Notes under the pieces: generated by a model | What the model saw: the letters and a program-made list of their open reading frames with translations, nothing else | Databases searched by the model: none | What the model was told of the DNA's origin: nothing | Translations under genes and position numbers: made by a program | Shown here: in pieces, positions 19,333 through 28,127 of the stretch | Position numbering within the stretch: the stretch's first letter is position 1 | Layout: each line of letters begins with the position of its first letter | DNA from: Roseibium polysiphoniae | GTDB taxonomy: Bacteria; Pseudomonadota; Alphaproteobacteria; Rhizobiales; Stappiaceae | NCBI RefSeq assembly: GCF_014842925.1 | Contig: NZ_JACYXJ010000007.1 | Coordinates: 434,001-498,000, forward strand | Length of the DNA: 64,000 bases | Direction of reading: 5' to 3'

Positions 19333-21033
19333 ATGATCTCGGACGCCCCCCATGAGGCAACTCTATTCGTCGCGAGCGACGCAAAAGGGCAGGTTCTCAC
19401 CTGCCAGGAAGGACTGAGTTTTTGGGGTGGTGTGGATCCAGAGACCGGCGTGATTATCGACGCTCACCACCCAAATCACGAAGCCTGTTTGGCTGGCCGC
19501 ATTGTCTTGATGCCAACGTCACGAGGCTCCTGCAGTGGCAGCGGCGTCATGCTGCAGCTTGCTCGAAACGGCCAAGCCCCCGCAGCACTTGTCTTCCGTG
19601 AAGAAGAAGCAATTCTGACCTTGGGCTCCATAATCGCTGGACGGCTGTTTGACCGGCCTGTCGCAATCCTGCGGCTTTCCAACACTCTCTATGACGATTT
19701 GTCATCTGCCGACGAGGCGGAAATCAGCAATGGCAGACTTCAGTTCAATGGTCGGGCGATAGATCTGTGTTCACCTGACGCCCAAGAGCTAACCTTGAGT
19801 GCAACCGATCAATCAATGCTTGACGGAGAAGGTGGCAAGGCACAAAAAATCGCAATGGAAGTCCTATGCCTGATGGCCGTCGCACAGGGTGCAACGAGCC
19901 TGACAGACGTCTCGCGTGCGCATATTGACGGCTGTATTCTCGCCCATGACGCCAATCTCGATTTCGCTGAAAAAATGCATCAGATGGGGGCTCAAACCTG
20001 CATACCCACGACGATCAACGCGATCTCCGTCGACCGCGAGAATTGGCAATCGCAGGGCGTTGTTCAAGAGTTTGGCTCCAAAGCCAGCCGCCTTGCGGAC
20101 GCGTATGTGAACATGGGAGCCAAGCCGACCTTCACCTGTGCGCCCTATCTGCTGGATGACGCGCCTGCCGAAAAAGAACCGATCGGCTGGTCAGAATCCA
20201 ACGCAGTGATCTATGCAAATTCGGTCCTGGGCGCACGAACACAAAAGCATCCGGACTACCTTGATCTTTTTATTGCCATGACTGGCCGCGCACCAAAAAC
20301 CGGCGTCTACCTCGACGAAAATCGCCGACCAGATTGTGAAGTGCACGTCGAACTGCCTGAAACGTTTGATGACGCCCTTTGGCCGATGTTGGGTTGGTTG
20401 GCCGGAGCAAAGTCTCCAAATGGCATTCCCGTGCTGACGGGACTTGAAGCGGCTTCGCCTACAGCTGACGATCTCAAGGCACTCTGCGCAGCCTTCGGCA
20501 CAACATCCGCTGCGCCGATGTTGCATGTGCGCGGCCACACGCCTGAAGGCGCGCTGCCGCCGCAAGAGGGCGCTTCAAGGTTAGGCATCACCAAAGTCGA
20601 TCTGGCGCGGCTTTGGCAGGACTTTAACACCGCTGGCGACAAGGTCGACTTGGTCGCGATCGGCAGCCCGCATGCCTCTTTGACCGAATGTCGAAACCTC
20701 GCAGACCTTCTTGAGGGGCAGAGATGTCATGATAACACCAAAACGATCGTGACAATTGGGCGCTCTGTTTTGGCGACTGCGAAAAAAGAGGGCATCATTG
20801 AGCGCCTCTGTAAGGCTGGTGTACAAGTCATCCCAGATATCTGCTGGTGCTCAATTACAGAACCAGTATTCCCAACGGCGGCCGCTACCTTGATGACCAA
20901 TTCCGGAAAATACTCTCACTACGCCAAGGGCTTAACGGGCCGGTCTATCAGGTTCGGCAGCCTCAAAAACTGCGCTGAGGCCGCAACAAACGGTGTTGCT
21001 TCAAACCGACTGCCGGATTGGCTCATCTCCTGA
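19333..21033 (+). CDS. Aconitase X, fused form; probable cis-3-hydroxy-L-proline dehydratase
   Basis: A 566-residue fusion of the two aconitase X parts. The small swivelling domain (DUF126; about 1-135) has the P-T-S-R-G-S-C-S-G-S-G loop, and the large domain (DUF521; about 150-560) has Q-S-M-L-D-G-E-G-G, M-G-A-Q-T-C-I-P-T-T and a late C-W-C-S-I. In many organisms these are separate genes. Bacterial fused (type I) aconitase X is known as cis-3-hydroxy-L-proline dehydratase, giving Pyr2C. The Pyr2C reductase in the cluster supports this. A GAGG ribosome site lies just before ATG. The archaeal phosphomevalonate dehydratase role is unlikely in this context. Confidence 0.88.
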   Translation: MISDAPHEATLFVASDAKGQVLTCQEGLSFWGGVDPETGVIIDAHHPNHEACLAGRIVLMPTSRGSCSGSGVMLQLARNGQAPAALVFREEEAILTLGSIIAGRLFDRPVAILRLSNTLYDDLSSADEAEISNGRLQFNGRAIDLCSPDAQELTLSATDQSMLDGEGGKAQKIAMEVLCLMAVAQGATSLTDVSRAHIDGCILAHDANLDFAEKMHQMGAQTCIPTTINAISVDRENWQSQGVVQEFGSKASRLADAYVNMGAKPTFTCAPYLLDDAPAEKEPIGWSESNAVIYANSVLGARTQKHPDYLDLFIAMTGRAPKTGVYLDENRRPDCEVHVELPETFDDALWPMLGWLAGAKSPNGIPVLTGLEAASPTADDLKALCAAFGTTSAAPMLHVRGHTPEGALPPQEGASRLGITKVDLARLWQDFNTAGDKVDLVAIGSPHASLTECRNLADLLEGQRCHDNTKTIVTIGRSVLATAKKEGIIERLCKAGVQVIPDICWCSITEPVFPTAAATLMTNSGKYSHYAKGLTGRSIRFGSLKNCAEAATNGVASNRLPDWLIS

Positions 21034-21194
21034 TCCCAGTTAGACCAATGGCTCCAGAAAAGCTGATTGCTTGAGGGGGCGGGGCTAGTACCGAATCTGC
21101 CGCGCAAACGTCCTGGCGCTTGACCTTCCCATCCCTTTGGCGCCTGATGCCTCGACCAAGGTGACTGTGCCCTGGGGCAAGTGAAGATGACCGC

Positions 21195-21656
21195 ATGAGC
21201 TGGCTGAAGACGCGCATTCCACCACCTGTCTGGCTTTTGGCGAGCGGGTTTCTGATCTGGCTCGTGGCGTGGCAGTTTCCGGGGCAAAACCTTCATTTCG
21301 TGGGACAAACGCTGCTTTCGGCCTTGCTTGGCGCTGTCGGCATCGCGGTGGAATTGACATCTGTCGGCGTCTTCCTGAAACGCAAGACAACCGTAAACCC
21401 ATTGTCACCGAACAAAGCCAAGGTCTTCATCAACCAGGGCCTTTATCGCTACAGCCGCAACCCGATGTATTTGGGGGTGAGCATGCTGCTTCTTGCATGG
21501 ATCATTTTCCTCGGGGCAGTTCTGGGTCTGGTTATCCTGGCCGGTTTCATGTTCGTCTTGACCGAACTTCAGATCAAACCGGAAGAAAAGGCGCTGGAGG
21601 CCAAATTCGGAGAGGTCTATCGCACCTATCGAAAAAAGGTGCGGCGCTGGATCTAA
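21195..21656 (+). CDS. Isoprenylcysteine carboxyl methyltransferase-family membrane protein
   Basis: A 153-residue integral membrane protein with about four hydrophobic segments. The C-terminal part has the ICMT/PEMT signature: L-Y-R-Y-S-R-N-P-M-Y-L-G, then E-E-K-A-L-E-A-K-F-G and Y-R-T-Y-R-K-K-V-R-R-W. This half binds S-adenosylmethionine. Bacteria do not prenylate proteins in the eukaryotic way, so the substrate is unknown; lipids, isoprenoids or small thiols are possible. It starts 160 bases after aconitase X and has no operator, so it is probably outside that regulon. Confidence 0.85.
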   Translation: MSWLKTRIPPPVWLLASGFLIWLVAWQFPGQNLHFVGQTLLSALLGAVGIAVELTSVGVFLKRKTTVNPLSPNKAKVFINQGLYRYSRNPMYLGVSMLLLAWIIFLGAVLGLVILAGFMFVLTELQIKPEEKALEAKFGEVYRTYRKKVRRWI

Positions 21657-21729
21657 AACCCCAGATCACAAGACTTCCTTTGCGATTGCCCCGTTATAGG
21701 ACCATGCACATTCAAACATGGATTCCAGA

Positions 21730-21915
21730 ATGCCTTTGTCAAAAGTGATTGCCGTTGTTCTTTGCCTCTTCTGTCTTTCGGGTTGCGCTGCCGTTGCAGT
21801 CGGAGGCGCCGTTGTCGGAGCAACCGGCACTGTTGTTGGTACGGCTGTCAGCGCAACGACGACCGTTGCCGGAACGGCTGTCGACGTGGTGGTGCCTGAC
21901 GGCGATGACGACTGA
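21730..21915 (+). CDS. Small lipoprotein, unknown function
   Basis: A 61-residue predicted lipoprotein. A short signal peptide (M-P-L-S-K then a hydrophobic core) ends in the lipobox L-S-G-C, with the lipidated cysteine at about residue 19. The mature part is low-complexity Val/Ala/Gly/Thr with repeated V-V-G-T-A-V-type units and an acidic tail D-G-D-D-D. An ATG at 21718 is in frame and would add four residues. No function can be assigned. Confidence 0.7.
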   Translation: MPLSKVIAVVLCLFCLSGCAAVAVGGAVVGATGTVVGTAVSATTTVAGTAVDVVVPDGDDD

Positions 21916-22012
21916 TCTGGACGTCCGGTTCCGCAGCCTTTAAGACGCGACGATCATCGTCCGATTGCATCGGGCGAGTTCTCAGCGTCCCAGGGACAGG
22001 CCACGAGTCACC

Positions 22013-23086
22013 ATGAAGATTGCCGTCATTTTGCCGAGAGGCATGCGATTTTCTCCTCAAGGTGCGACGTCGATCGACATCGTTGCCCGGGACCTCATCC
22101 TGAAAAGCCGTTTTCGCGACACAACCTATGTGATCGGAGCCGCGGCGCCAGACCCTTTTGAGGATGTTGGTTTTCGGCCCGTGCATGCCACGAACCAGGC
22201 CTCACTGGTCCGTGAATTCCTGAAGCAGCTGCGCACGGATCTGCCTGATGTTGTCGTGGTGCACCAGCACCCGGAAACGGCCGCCAGGATCTCCAAGGCC
22301 CTACCCCAGACCCCGGTTCTGCTGCACCGCCACGGACTTTTAAAAGAAAGCCGAGGCTTCATTTCGAGATGGAAGAAGCGGCGTCAATTTTCGCCGCTCG
22401 CCGGGATTGTCTTTGTCAGTGGTTTCATCCGGGATCGTTTTCTGGCGCAATTCCCAACCTTTGAAGACCGCGCGACCGTCGTTTTCAACGGCGTCGACAC
22501 CTCCGTCTGGGCGCCTGCACGATCCAAGCGACAAGATATCGTCTACGTCGGGCGCGCGCGGCAGGACAAGGGCATCCTTCCCCTCATAGGCGCCTATCAG
22601 GCACTTGCCCGCCAGGACTGGAGCCTCAAGTTGATCCTGGGTGTGCAGACCGAGGCGGAGACCGCTTTTGCCAACCAGATCCGTGAGACCTGCGCAGACT
22701 TGGCAAATATTGCCATCTTTCAGAACGAGCCATCGGCGGCAGTTCAAAAACACCTCTCCGAAGCGGCCATCGCCGCGCTACCCTCCATCGTTCGAGAGGG
22801 TTTTCCCCGCGCCGTCGTTGAAGCCATGGCATCGGGCTGCGCCGTCATCGCAACCCACCAGGGAGGGACGCCCGAAGCTGCGGGCGATGCGGCCCTTCTG
22901 CTCGAAGAACCTGGCGCTGATGACTTCGAAACGCGGCTCAAGGACAGCTTGGCCGAACTGATCGAGGATGCTCAACGGCGCGACCAGCTCGCAACTGCCG
23001 GCCGCCAACGTGTGGTAAACACTCTCGGCCTTGAAGCGGTCGCAAATCGCTACGATAGCCTTCTCGAAGAACTGAGCGGGCCCTGA
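22013..23086 (+). CDS. Family 4 glycosyltransferase
   Basis: A 357-residue GT-B enzyme. The N-terminal domain begins M-K-I-A-V-I-L-P-R-G. The C-terminal domain (about 175-350) has V-Y-V-G-R-A-R-Q-D-K-G-I and the GT4 donor motif E-G-F-P-R-A-V-V-E-A-M-A-S-G, where the first Glu contacts the sugar nucleotide. It transfers a sugar with retention from an NDP-sugar. ATG 22013 is chosen because the fold starts there; the upstream in-frame ATG adds 16 unconserved residues. It is the first of three same-strand transferase genes. Confidence 0.9.
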   Translation: MKIAVILPRGMRFSPQGATSIDIVARDLILKSRFRDTTYVIGAAAPDPFEDVGFRPVHATNQASLVREFLKQLRTDLPDVVVVHQHPETAARISKALPQTPVLLHRHGLLKESRGFISRWKKRRQFSPLAGIVFVSGFIRDRFLAQFPTFEDRATVVFNGVDTSVWAPARSKRQDIVYVGRARQDKGILPLIGAYQALARQDWSLKLILGVQTEAETAFANQIRETCADLANIAIFQNEPSAAVQKHLSEAAIAALPSIVREGFPRAVVEAMASGCAVIATHQGGTPEAAGDAALLLEEPGADDFETRLKDSLAELIEDAQRRDQLATAGRQRVVNTLGLEAVANRYDSLLEELSGP

Positions 23087-23172
23087 GCGCGATCCAGTTC
23101 CTCGCCGGTTGACAGAAAATTACTTTGTCGCCATTGCTCCAAGCTGACTCAAACGCGGTAGGCAAACGTCAT

Positions 23173-24111
23173 ATGCAACGCATCGGCATCATGATCTGCA
23201 CGGCACGCCGGCCTCAAATGCTGGAGAACTGCCTGCGTTCTCTAACGTCTCAAGAGGTCCCCGACAGCTGGCAAGTCGAGATCTGCGTCGTTGAAAATGA
23301 CCAGGAGCCGCGGAGCCAGGAGCGTGTCGAGGCCGTCGCCGCGGCCACTCGCTTTCCCATCCACTACGCCCTTGAAGAGAGACGCGGGATCCCATTTGCC
23401 CGCAACCGCACGCTCCATGAAGCGATCGAGCGCAAATACGACTGGGTCGCTCTGATTGATGATGATGAAATTGCGCTTCCCGGATGGCTGGAAGCGCATA
23501 TGCGCTTTATCCAGGAGCAAGGTGCGGATGTCAGCTACGGTGCCGTGACCAAGAACTTTGAAAAGCAGCCACCTGACTGGTGGTATCCGGAAATTCCCAG
23601 TTCGAACCCCGCTGGCATGGTGTTGCCGCGTGCTTCAACCAACAACGTCCTCTTCTCGGCAAAGCTGATCCAGCCGCCAGCGGAACTGCGCTTCAATCCT
23701 GCGTTCCTTTACGGCTACGAGGACCTCGATTTTTTCGAGGCTGCCACGGCCAAGGGTTTCAAGATTGTCTGGTCACCGGATGCGGTGGTTGAAGAATATG
23801 TGCCGGCAAGCCGCGTCGCACCGAAGAGACTGCTTGGCTGGTCAAGATCCAGCTCGGCAGCCCACGTGCAGGTCTCCGTTCTGCGCAAGGGCTATCTGAA
23901 GTCAGCTGTGAAGTTCAGCATCAAGGGCCTGCGGCGCTTGCTCGGTGGTGTTTTCGGATCGGCACTGTTTTATCTGCCGGCAAAACTCGGCAGCGAGCGT
24001 GCAGTCTATCGCTATTTCAAAAGTCGCATGCGGTTGGCGCGCGGCCTTGGAAACCTTCAGGGTGTCTTGCAAAAACCCTATCGCTACTACGAAGTCATCG
24101 ATGGGCAGTGA
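23173..24111 (+). CDS. Family 2 glycosyltransferase
   Basis: A 312-residue GT-A enzyme. The N-terminal Rossmann part has I-M-I-C-T-A-R-R-P and the metal-binding acidic motif L-I-D-D-D-E near residue 97. A later Y-G-Y-E-D-L-D-F-F gives the catalytic-base region. A basic C-terminal stretch with a hydrophobic segment (about 255-280) suggests membrane association. It transfers a sugar with inversion. The start at 23173 (M-Q-R-I-G-I-M) fits the fold; the 23125 start adds 16 residues. The acceptor is unknown. Confidence 0.9.
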   Translation: MQRIGIMICTARRPQMLENCLRSLTSQEVPDSWQVEICVVENDQEPRSQERVEAVAAATRFPIHYALEERRGIPFARNRTLHEAIERKYDWVALIDDDEIALPGWLEAHMRFIQEQGADVSYGAVTKNFEKQPPDWWYPEIPSSNPAGMVLPRASTNNVLFSAKLIQPPAELRFNPAFLYGYEDLDFFEAATAKGFKIVWSPDAVVEEYVPASRVAPKRLLGWSRSSSAAHVQVSVLRKGYLKSAVKFSIKGLRRLLGGVFGSALFYLPAKLGSERAVYRYFKSRMRLARGLGNLQGVLQKPYRYYEVIDGQ

Positions 24112-24140
24112 TTGAGACCCGAAATCAAACAAGGTCGAGC

Positions 24141-24878
24141 ATGAAAAAGAACATTTTCGTTTTCTGGACCGGTGACAATGAAATGTCACCAGCACGCTCG
24201 GCTTGTCTCAAGACGCTGGCGAACAGCCAATGCGAGATCACGCTCGTGACGCCTGAAAACCTTGCGAGCTGGATGAAGGATGACGCACCGCTGCACCCGG
24301 CGTATCAGCATCTGTCAGCGGTTCACAGATCTGACTATCTGCGCCCCTATTTCATGCACCACTATGGCGGCGGTTATGCCGATATCAAGGAAACGCAAAG
24401 TTCCTGGCTTCCTGCCTTCGATGCGCTGGAGGCAGCTCCGGACGCGTTTGGCATCGGCTACCGTGAAAAATCGGCCAAGGGCGTGGCTAACATCCATCGG
24501 CACCGGATCGACGGGACAAGCTATCATCTGGACACACAGACAAGCGCGTTCGCGAACTACCTGCGCTATCGCTTTTACCGCGCGAACTGGCGTAAAATGA
24601 TCGGAATGTGCGCCTATGTGTTCCGACCGGAAACAGACTTTACGGCACTTTGGCTGGCGCATGTCGAAAAGCGGCTGGACTTGTTGATGCCCAGGTTAAG
24701 CGCGAACCAGGCGCCAGACCCACGCGCAGCAGCCGATCCAACGGCGGACGGGGCCAGCGCCCCCTACCCGGTGCCCTGGTCGTTCCTTTGCGCGGATGTC
24801 ATCCACCCTCTTGTCTACCGACACCGGGACCGCATTCTGCAGGGCCTTCCAATGCCGAATTTCAAAAATTACCTCTGA
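24141..24878 (+). CDS. Capsular polysaccharide synthesis-type glycosyltransferase (GT32-like)
   Basis: A 245-residue protein that opens with K-K-N-I-F-V-F-W-T-G-D-N and holds the DXD-type region R-S-D-Y-L-R-P-Y-F-M followed by G-G-G-Y-A-D-I-K, the sugar-nucleotide site of GT32/Caps_synth proteins. It is soluble and probably works with the two preceding transferases. An AAGG ribosome site precedes ATG at 24141; a start 33 bases upstream would overlap the previous gene's stop. The donor sugar cannot be read from sequence. Confidence 0.85.
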   Translation: MKKNIFVFWTGDNEMSPARSACLKTLANSQCEITLVTPENLASWMKDDAPLHPAYQHLSAVHRSDYLRPYFMHHYGGGYADIKETQSSWLPAFDALEAAPDAFGIGYREKSAKGVANIHRHRIDGTSYHLDTQTSAFANYLRYRFYRANWRKMIGMCAYVFRPETDFTALWLAHVEKRLDLLMPRLSANQAPDPRAAADPTADGASAPYPVPWSFLCADVIHPLVYRHRDRILQGLPMPNFKNYL

Positions 24879-24887
24879 CGTCCTTGA

Positions 24888-25970
24888 TCACAGGTTCTGG
24901 AAAACCCGCTTAAGCCCGTCGAGATCGACTTCAGTGGATGCGGTGAAGGCACGACCCTGCGGATTGAGCGTCATCAGGCTCGCGTAGGCGAAGCCAAGCT
25001 CCTTCGCCAGCATGTAATAATGCGGGGATCCCATTGTCGGGCTGAAGAGCTCGATAATACGGCAGGGCAGGCGGCGTCGAAACAGGATGTTGGTGAGAGC
25101 AGCGCCGTGAGCACCGGTAACGACGGAAGCCTGGCTGAACAGGTCGATCTGTTCCTTAAGGGATAAATTCGACGGATCCACCAGCTCAAAACCGAAACTC
25201 TCCGCCAGGGCATTGACCTCATCCTGATTGCGAAAGGCTCGGCCATTGGCAGCATTCTGGCCCCGCATGACGAAAATCCGCCGGTTGCTCCCGGATGGGC
25301 CAGGCACATCAAGGCGGTCGCAAACCCAGTCGAAGTAGGGCTTGTGGCAGAAAAACGCCCGGATGACATAGGCCTGTTCAACCGCAATCGTTTCCTTCCG
25401 CCCCTGAATGACGACTGGCCGCGCACCGAAGACGCCAAGATCCATGGCCTGTTGGAAGAACCTCGTGTTGGCCGTCTTCTCAGGTACCAGGAATGGGATT
25501 TCGACAGGAAGGCCATGCCTTTCGGCCACGGCTGCCTTGCTCAGGACATAGAGAAAGAAATGGAAATAGTTGTCGCCATGAAAATGGTGCAGCAGGATGG
25601 CAGCGGGTAGGCTTCTCTTCGGCTTGGTCAGGTGAGAGAAGAAACGCGGATTGCGCTCACGGTCCGGAATGTCACTCGAGCCCCACATGACGCGGCCGTT
25701 CGAGAACAGGATTCCCATCTTGGGATCAACTGTGCAAGGCCGATCAACACGCAGGATCGCCTCGCGATCTGACACAGTCGACCAGTGCTCCAGAAATTCT
25801 CTTGCTTGAACGGGCAGGAACTCGGGCCCTGCGTCTCTGACGGGCGCGTGCTGCTGATCCGTGAGGGCTGTTGTCACATCAGCAAAATTGGCCCTCGGCC
25901 AAAGACCATCAAGCGTTCTGCCGACGGCCTTGCGCGCCCTATGAAATTCGTCTCGTAGCGGATAGCTCAT
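24888..25970 (-). CDS. Family 61 glycosyltransferase (DUF563)
   Basis: A 360-residue GT61 protein. Typical elements are F-H-G-D-N-Y-F-H-F-F near 130, R-R-I-F-V-M-R-G in the middle, and the C-terminal T-G-A-H-G-A-A-L-T-N-I-L-F motif that holds the conserved catalytic-site histidine region. It is convergent with the three forward transferase genes, with only nine bases between stops. It probably adds a residue to the same cell-surface glycan, but it is transcribed separately. Confidence 0.9.
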   Translation of the reverse strand: MSYPLRDEFHRARKAVGRTLDGLWPRANFADVTTALTDQQHAPVRDAGPEFLPVQAREFLEHWSTVSDREAILRVDRPCTVDPKMGILFSNGRVMWGSSDIPDRERNPRFFSHLTKPKRSLPAAILLHHFHGDNYFHFFLYVLSKAAVAERHGLPVEIPFLVPEKTANTRFFQQAMDLGVFGARPVVIQGRKETIAVEQAYVIRAFFCHKPYFDWVCDRLDVPGPSGSNRRIFVMRGQNAANGRAFRNQDEVNALAESFGFELVDPSNLSLKEQIDLFSQASVVTGAHGAALTNILFRRRLPCRIIELFSPTMGSPHYYMLAKELGFAYASLMTLNPQGRAFTASTEVDLDGLKRVFQNL

Positions 25971-26065
25971 CGACCCAAACCCTGTCAGCAGACCAAGTCT
26001 AGGCCGCTGTTCCTGACAACAGATCCCTTACCCTGCGGTCTTGAGTTCGGCCAGTGCTAATCCCG

Positions 26066-26980
26066 TCACGGCCGCCGGAAGGAAATGCGTCCCGGCAAAG
26101 TGGCGACCTCCAAGCGGGTGTCATGAACCGGCTCGCCATCAAGGTTGATCTGGAGCGGTTCTTTGGTTTCGATCAGGATGCCGCGGACCTTCCACAAGAC
26201 CAGTTTCTCCTTCAGACCTTCCTGACCTTTTTCGAACAGCTGCGCGAGAACCTCGGGGACCTCGTCCGCCTCCGGATAGGGAATGACCGTCAGATCAAGC
26301 AGGCCATCATCGAGGATCGCCTCCGGACACAATTGAACCCCTCCACCGGCCTGTCGCCCGTTGCCAATCGCCAACGCCAGGAAGCGGCCTTCCCAGTGGT
26401 GATCGTCCGCGGTGATCCGCCCCTCGCAGGCGGATAGTTCGGAAAAACGATTGAGCCCGGTGAAGACATAGGCCGCGCCACCGAGCAAACGCTTCAAGGT
26501 CGGGTCCGTCTCTGCAGTCACCTTGGTTCCAAAACCGCCTGTCGCAACATTCACGAAAGCCCGGCCATTGACGACGCCAACATCCATGGCCCGTGCCGGG
26601 GTTTGCGCTGCCATGGTCAAGCAGCCGGTCAAATCACCCGGATCCAGGCCGATCCCATGCGCAAAGTCATTAGCTGTTCCCAACGGCAAAAGTCCAAAGG
26701 AAAAGGGTGCCGCCTGGCTTTCTGACAGCTCTGCCAATGCCTCTGAGACCACTTCATTCAAGGTGCCGTCGCCGCCGCCGGCAACCAGCGTGTCGATCTT
26801 CTCCGGCTTCGCTTCAAGAAGCGCCTCGCGCACCAGTCGTTGCGCGTCGCCGGCTTCCCAGGTGACCCGAACGGACACCTTGTGCCCCCGCTCGCGCACG
26901 GCGCCGACGGCGGCGCGAACGTCGTCACGGGCAGCCGCTTTGCCGTGAAGGATCAGGCGCATATGGGTGGCTTCTGCCAT
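26066..26980 (-). CDS. Diacylglycerol kinase-family lipid kinase (YegS-like)
   Basis: A 304-residue DAGK-catalytic protein. The nucleotide loop G-G-G-D-G-T-L-N-E-V lies near residue 67, followed by L-P-L-G-T-A-N-D-F-A-H-G, both diagnostic of the YegS/DAGK family. It phosphorylates a lipid such as phosphatidylglycerol or diacylglycerol at the membrane face. I use the ATG at 26980 (M-A-E-A-T-H-M-R) with GGAG about nine bases upstream; the much longer frame to 27238 runs antisense inside the LysR gene. Confidence 0.9.
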   Translation of the reverse strand: MAEATHMRLILHGKAAARDDVRAAVGAVRERGHKVSVRVTWEAGDAQRLVREALLEAKPEKIDTLVAGGGDGTLNEVVSEALAELSESQAAPFSFGLLPLGTANDFAHGIGLDPGDLTGCLTMAAQTPARAMDVGVVNGRAFVNVATGGFGTKVTAETDPTLKRLLGGAAYVFTGLNRFSELSACEGRITADDHHWEGRFLALAIGNGRQAGGGVQLCPEAILDDGLLDLTVIPYPEADEVPEVLAQLFEKGQEGLKEKLVLWKVRGILIETKEPLQINLDGEPVHDTRLEVATLPGRISFRRP

Positions 26981-27017
26981 TTCAGCATCTCCGTTTGCTT
27001 GTCTGCTTTGCCGGACG

Positions 27018-27971
27018 TTATCCGGGCAGCATGGTTTCCCGGTCCATACGGGCAGAACGCGCCTCTTCGATGAGCCAATTTCGGAAGTTTGCCACAACCG
27101 GACGCATGGTGCGGTTTTCAGGGTAGACGAAATAATAGGCCGACTGCTGCGCGAGAGACATGTCAAAGAGGCGAACGAGCCTGCCCGACGCAAGTTCCTC
27201 CTGAACGAAAAAGCGTGGCACCAACGCCGCCCCGGCATTGTGCACGGCCGCCTCGGAGATCATGACAAATTGTTCGAAACGCGCGCCTTGAAAGGCCGCG
27301 TCTGTTTCCACGCCCGCCTGATCAAACCACTGTTTCCACGCGAGCGGCCTGGTCGCCAGCTGGAGGCGCGGCACATTTGCGAGATCTCCAGGCGTCCGGA
27401 TGCCATGCCGATCCCTGAACGCACGTGAGGCGACGGGAATGACTTCCTCTGGAAACAACGGCTCGGCGATCGCTCCCGCCCAGACCGGATCGCCGTGATG
27501 GATGGCCCCATCAAAGGGTTCGGCCTCGAAATCGAAGGGCTGTAGCCGGACGCTCAGGTTCAGACCTGCACTTGGGTGCCTGCGTTGAAATTCAACAAGG
27601 CGCGGGGCCAGCCACCTGGTTCCGAAAGTCGGCAGAACCGCAACATTCAGAACATCCTCGCTGCCGGCATATGACATGACCTGGCGCGTCGCGGCCGTCA
27701 TTTGATCAAGCGCACCGCGAATATCATGCAGATAAAGTCTGCCCGCATCCGTCAGCACAATTCTCTGACGCACGCGCCTGAAGAGTTCGACACCCAAACG
27801 ATCCTCCAAGTGGCGGACCTGTTTGGAGACCGCGCCCTGGGTGAGATGCAACTCTTCCGCTGCACGGGTAAAGCTCGAGTGGCGGGCCGCGCATTCAAAG
27901 GCAATCAATGCATCAGCTGGCGGCACAAAGGCGCGTTTCATGTCAGGGTCCGTGAGATTTGTCGAGTTCAT
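27018..27971 (-). CDS. LysR-family regulator, GcvA-like, divergent from gcdH
   Basis: A 317-residue LysR regulator. The helix-turn-helix lies at about residues 18-77 with S-F-T-R-A-A-E-E-L-H-L-T-Q-G-A-V-S-K-Q-V in short blocks, followed by a periplasmic-binding-like effector domain with P-T-F-G-T-R-W-L-A-P-R-L. An internal ATG at 27941 (M-K-R-A-F-V-P-P) is an equally good start. It is divergent from glutaryl-CoA dehydrogenase over 156 bases, so it probably regulates that gene in response to a glutarate or lysine-degradation intermediate. Confidence 0.92.
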   Translation of the reverse strand: MNSTNLTDPDMKRAFVPPADALIAFECAARHSSFTRAAEELHLTQGAVSKQVRHLEDRLGVELFRRVRQRIVLTDAGRLYLHDIRGALDQMTAATRQVMSYAGSEDVLNVAVLPTFGTRWLAPRLVEFQRRHPSAGLNLSVRLQPFDFEAEPFDGAIHHGDPVWAGAIAEPLFPEEVIPVASRAFRDRHGIRTPGDLANVPRLQLATRPLAWKQWFDQAGVETDAAFQGARFEQFVMISEAAVHNAGAALVPRFFVQEELASGRLVRLFDMSLAQQSAYYFVYPENRTMRPVVANFRNWLIEEARSARMDRETMLPG

Positions 27972-28127
27972 TCCATATTGGCATGATTAGAGGAGAAGAA
28001 ATCTCTTTTTTGCAAGCAGATCTTTCTGCACTATCCGTCTCGAGCATTATTTTCATTCCATCCTGGTGCGGCGGCGAAGATCGTCCCCGGATGTGGAATC
28101 CAGCCTCACGGCGCAAGGGAGAGCCCC

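Noticed and set aside
26981..27238. N-terminal extension of the lipid kinase to 27238
   Set aside because: The added residues run antisense through the end of the LysR gene and have no family match; the ATG at 26980 has a ribosome site.
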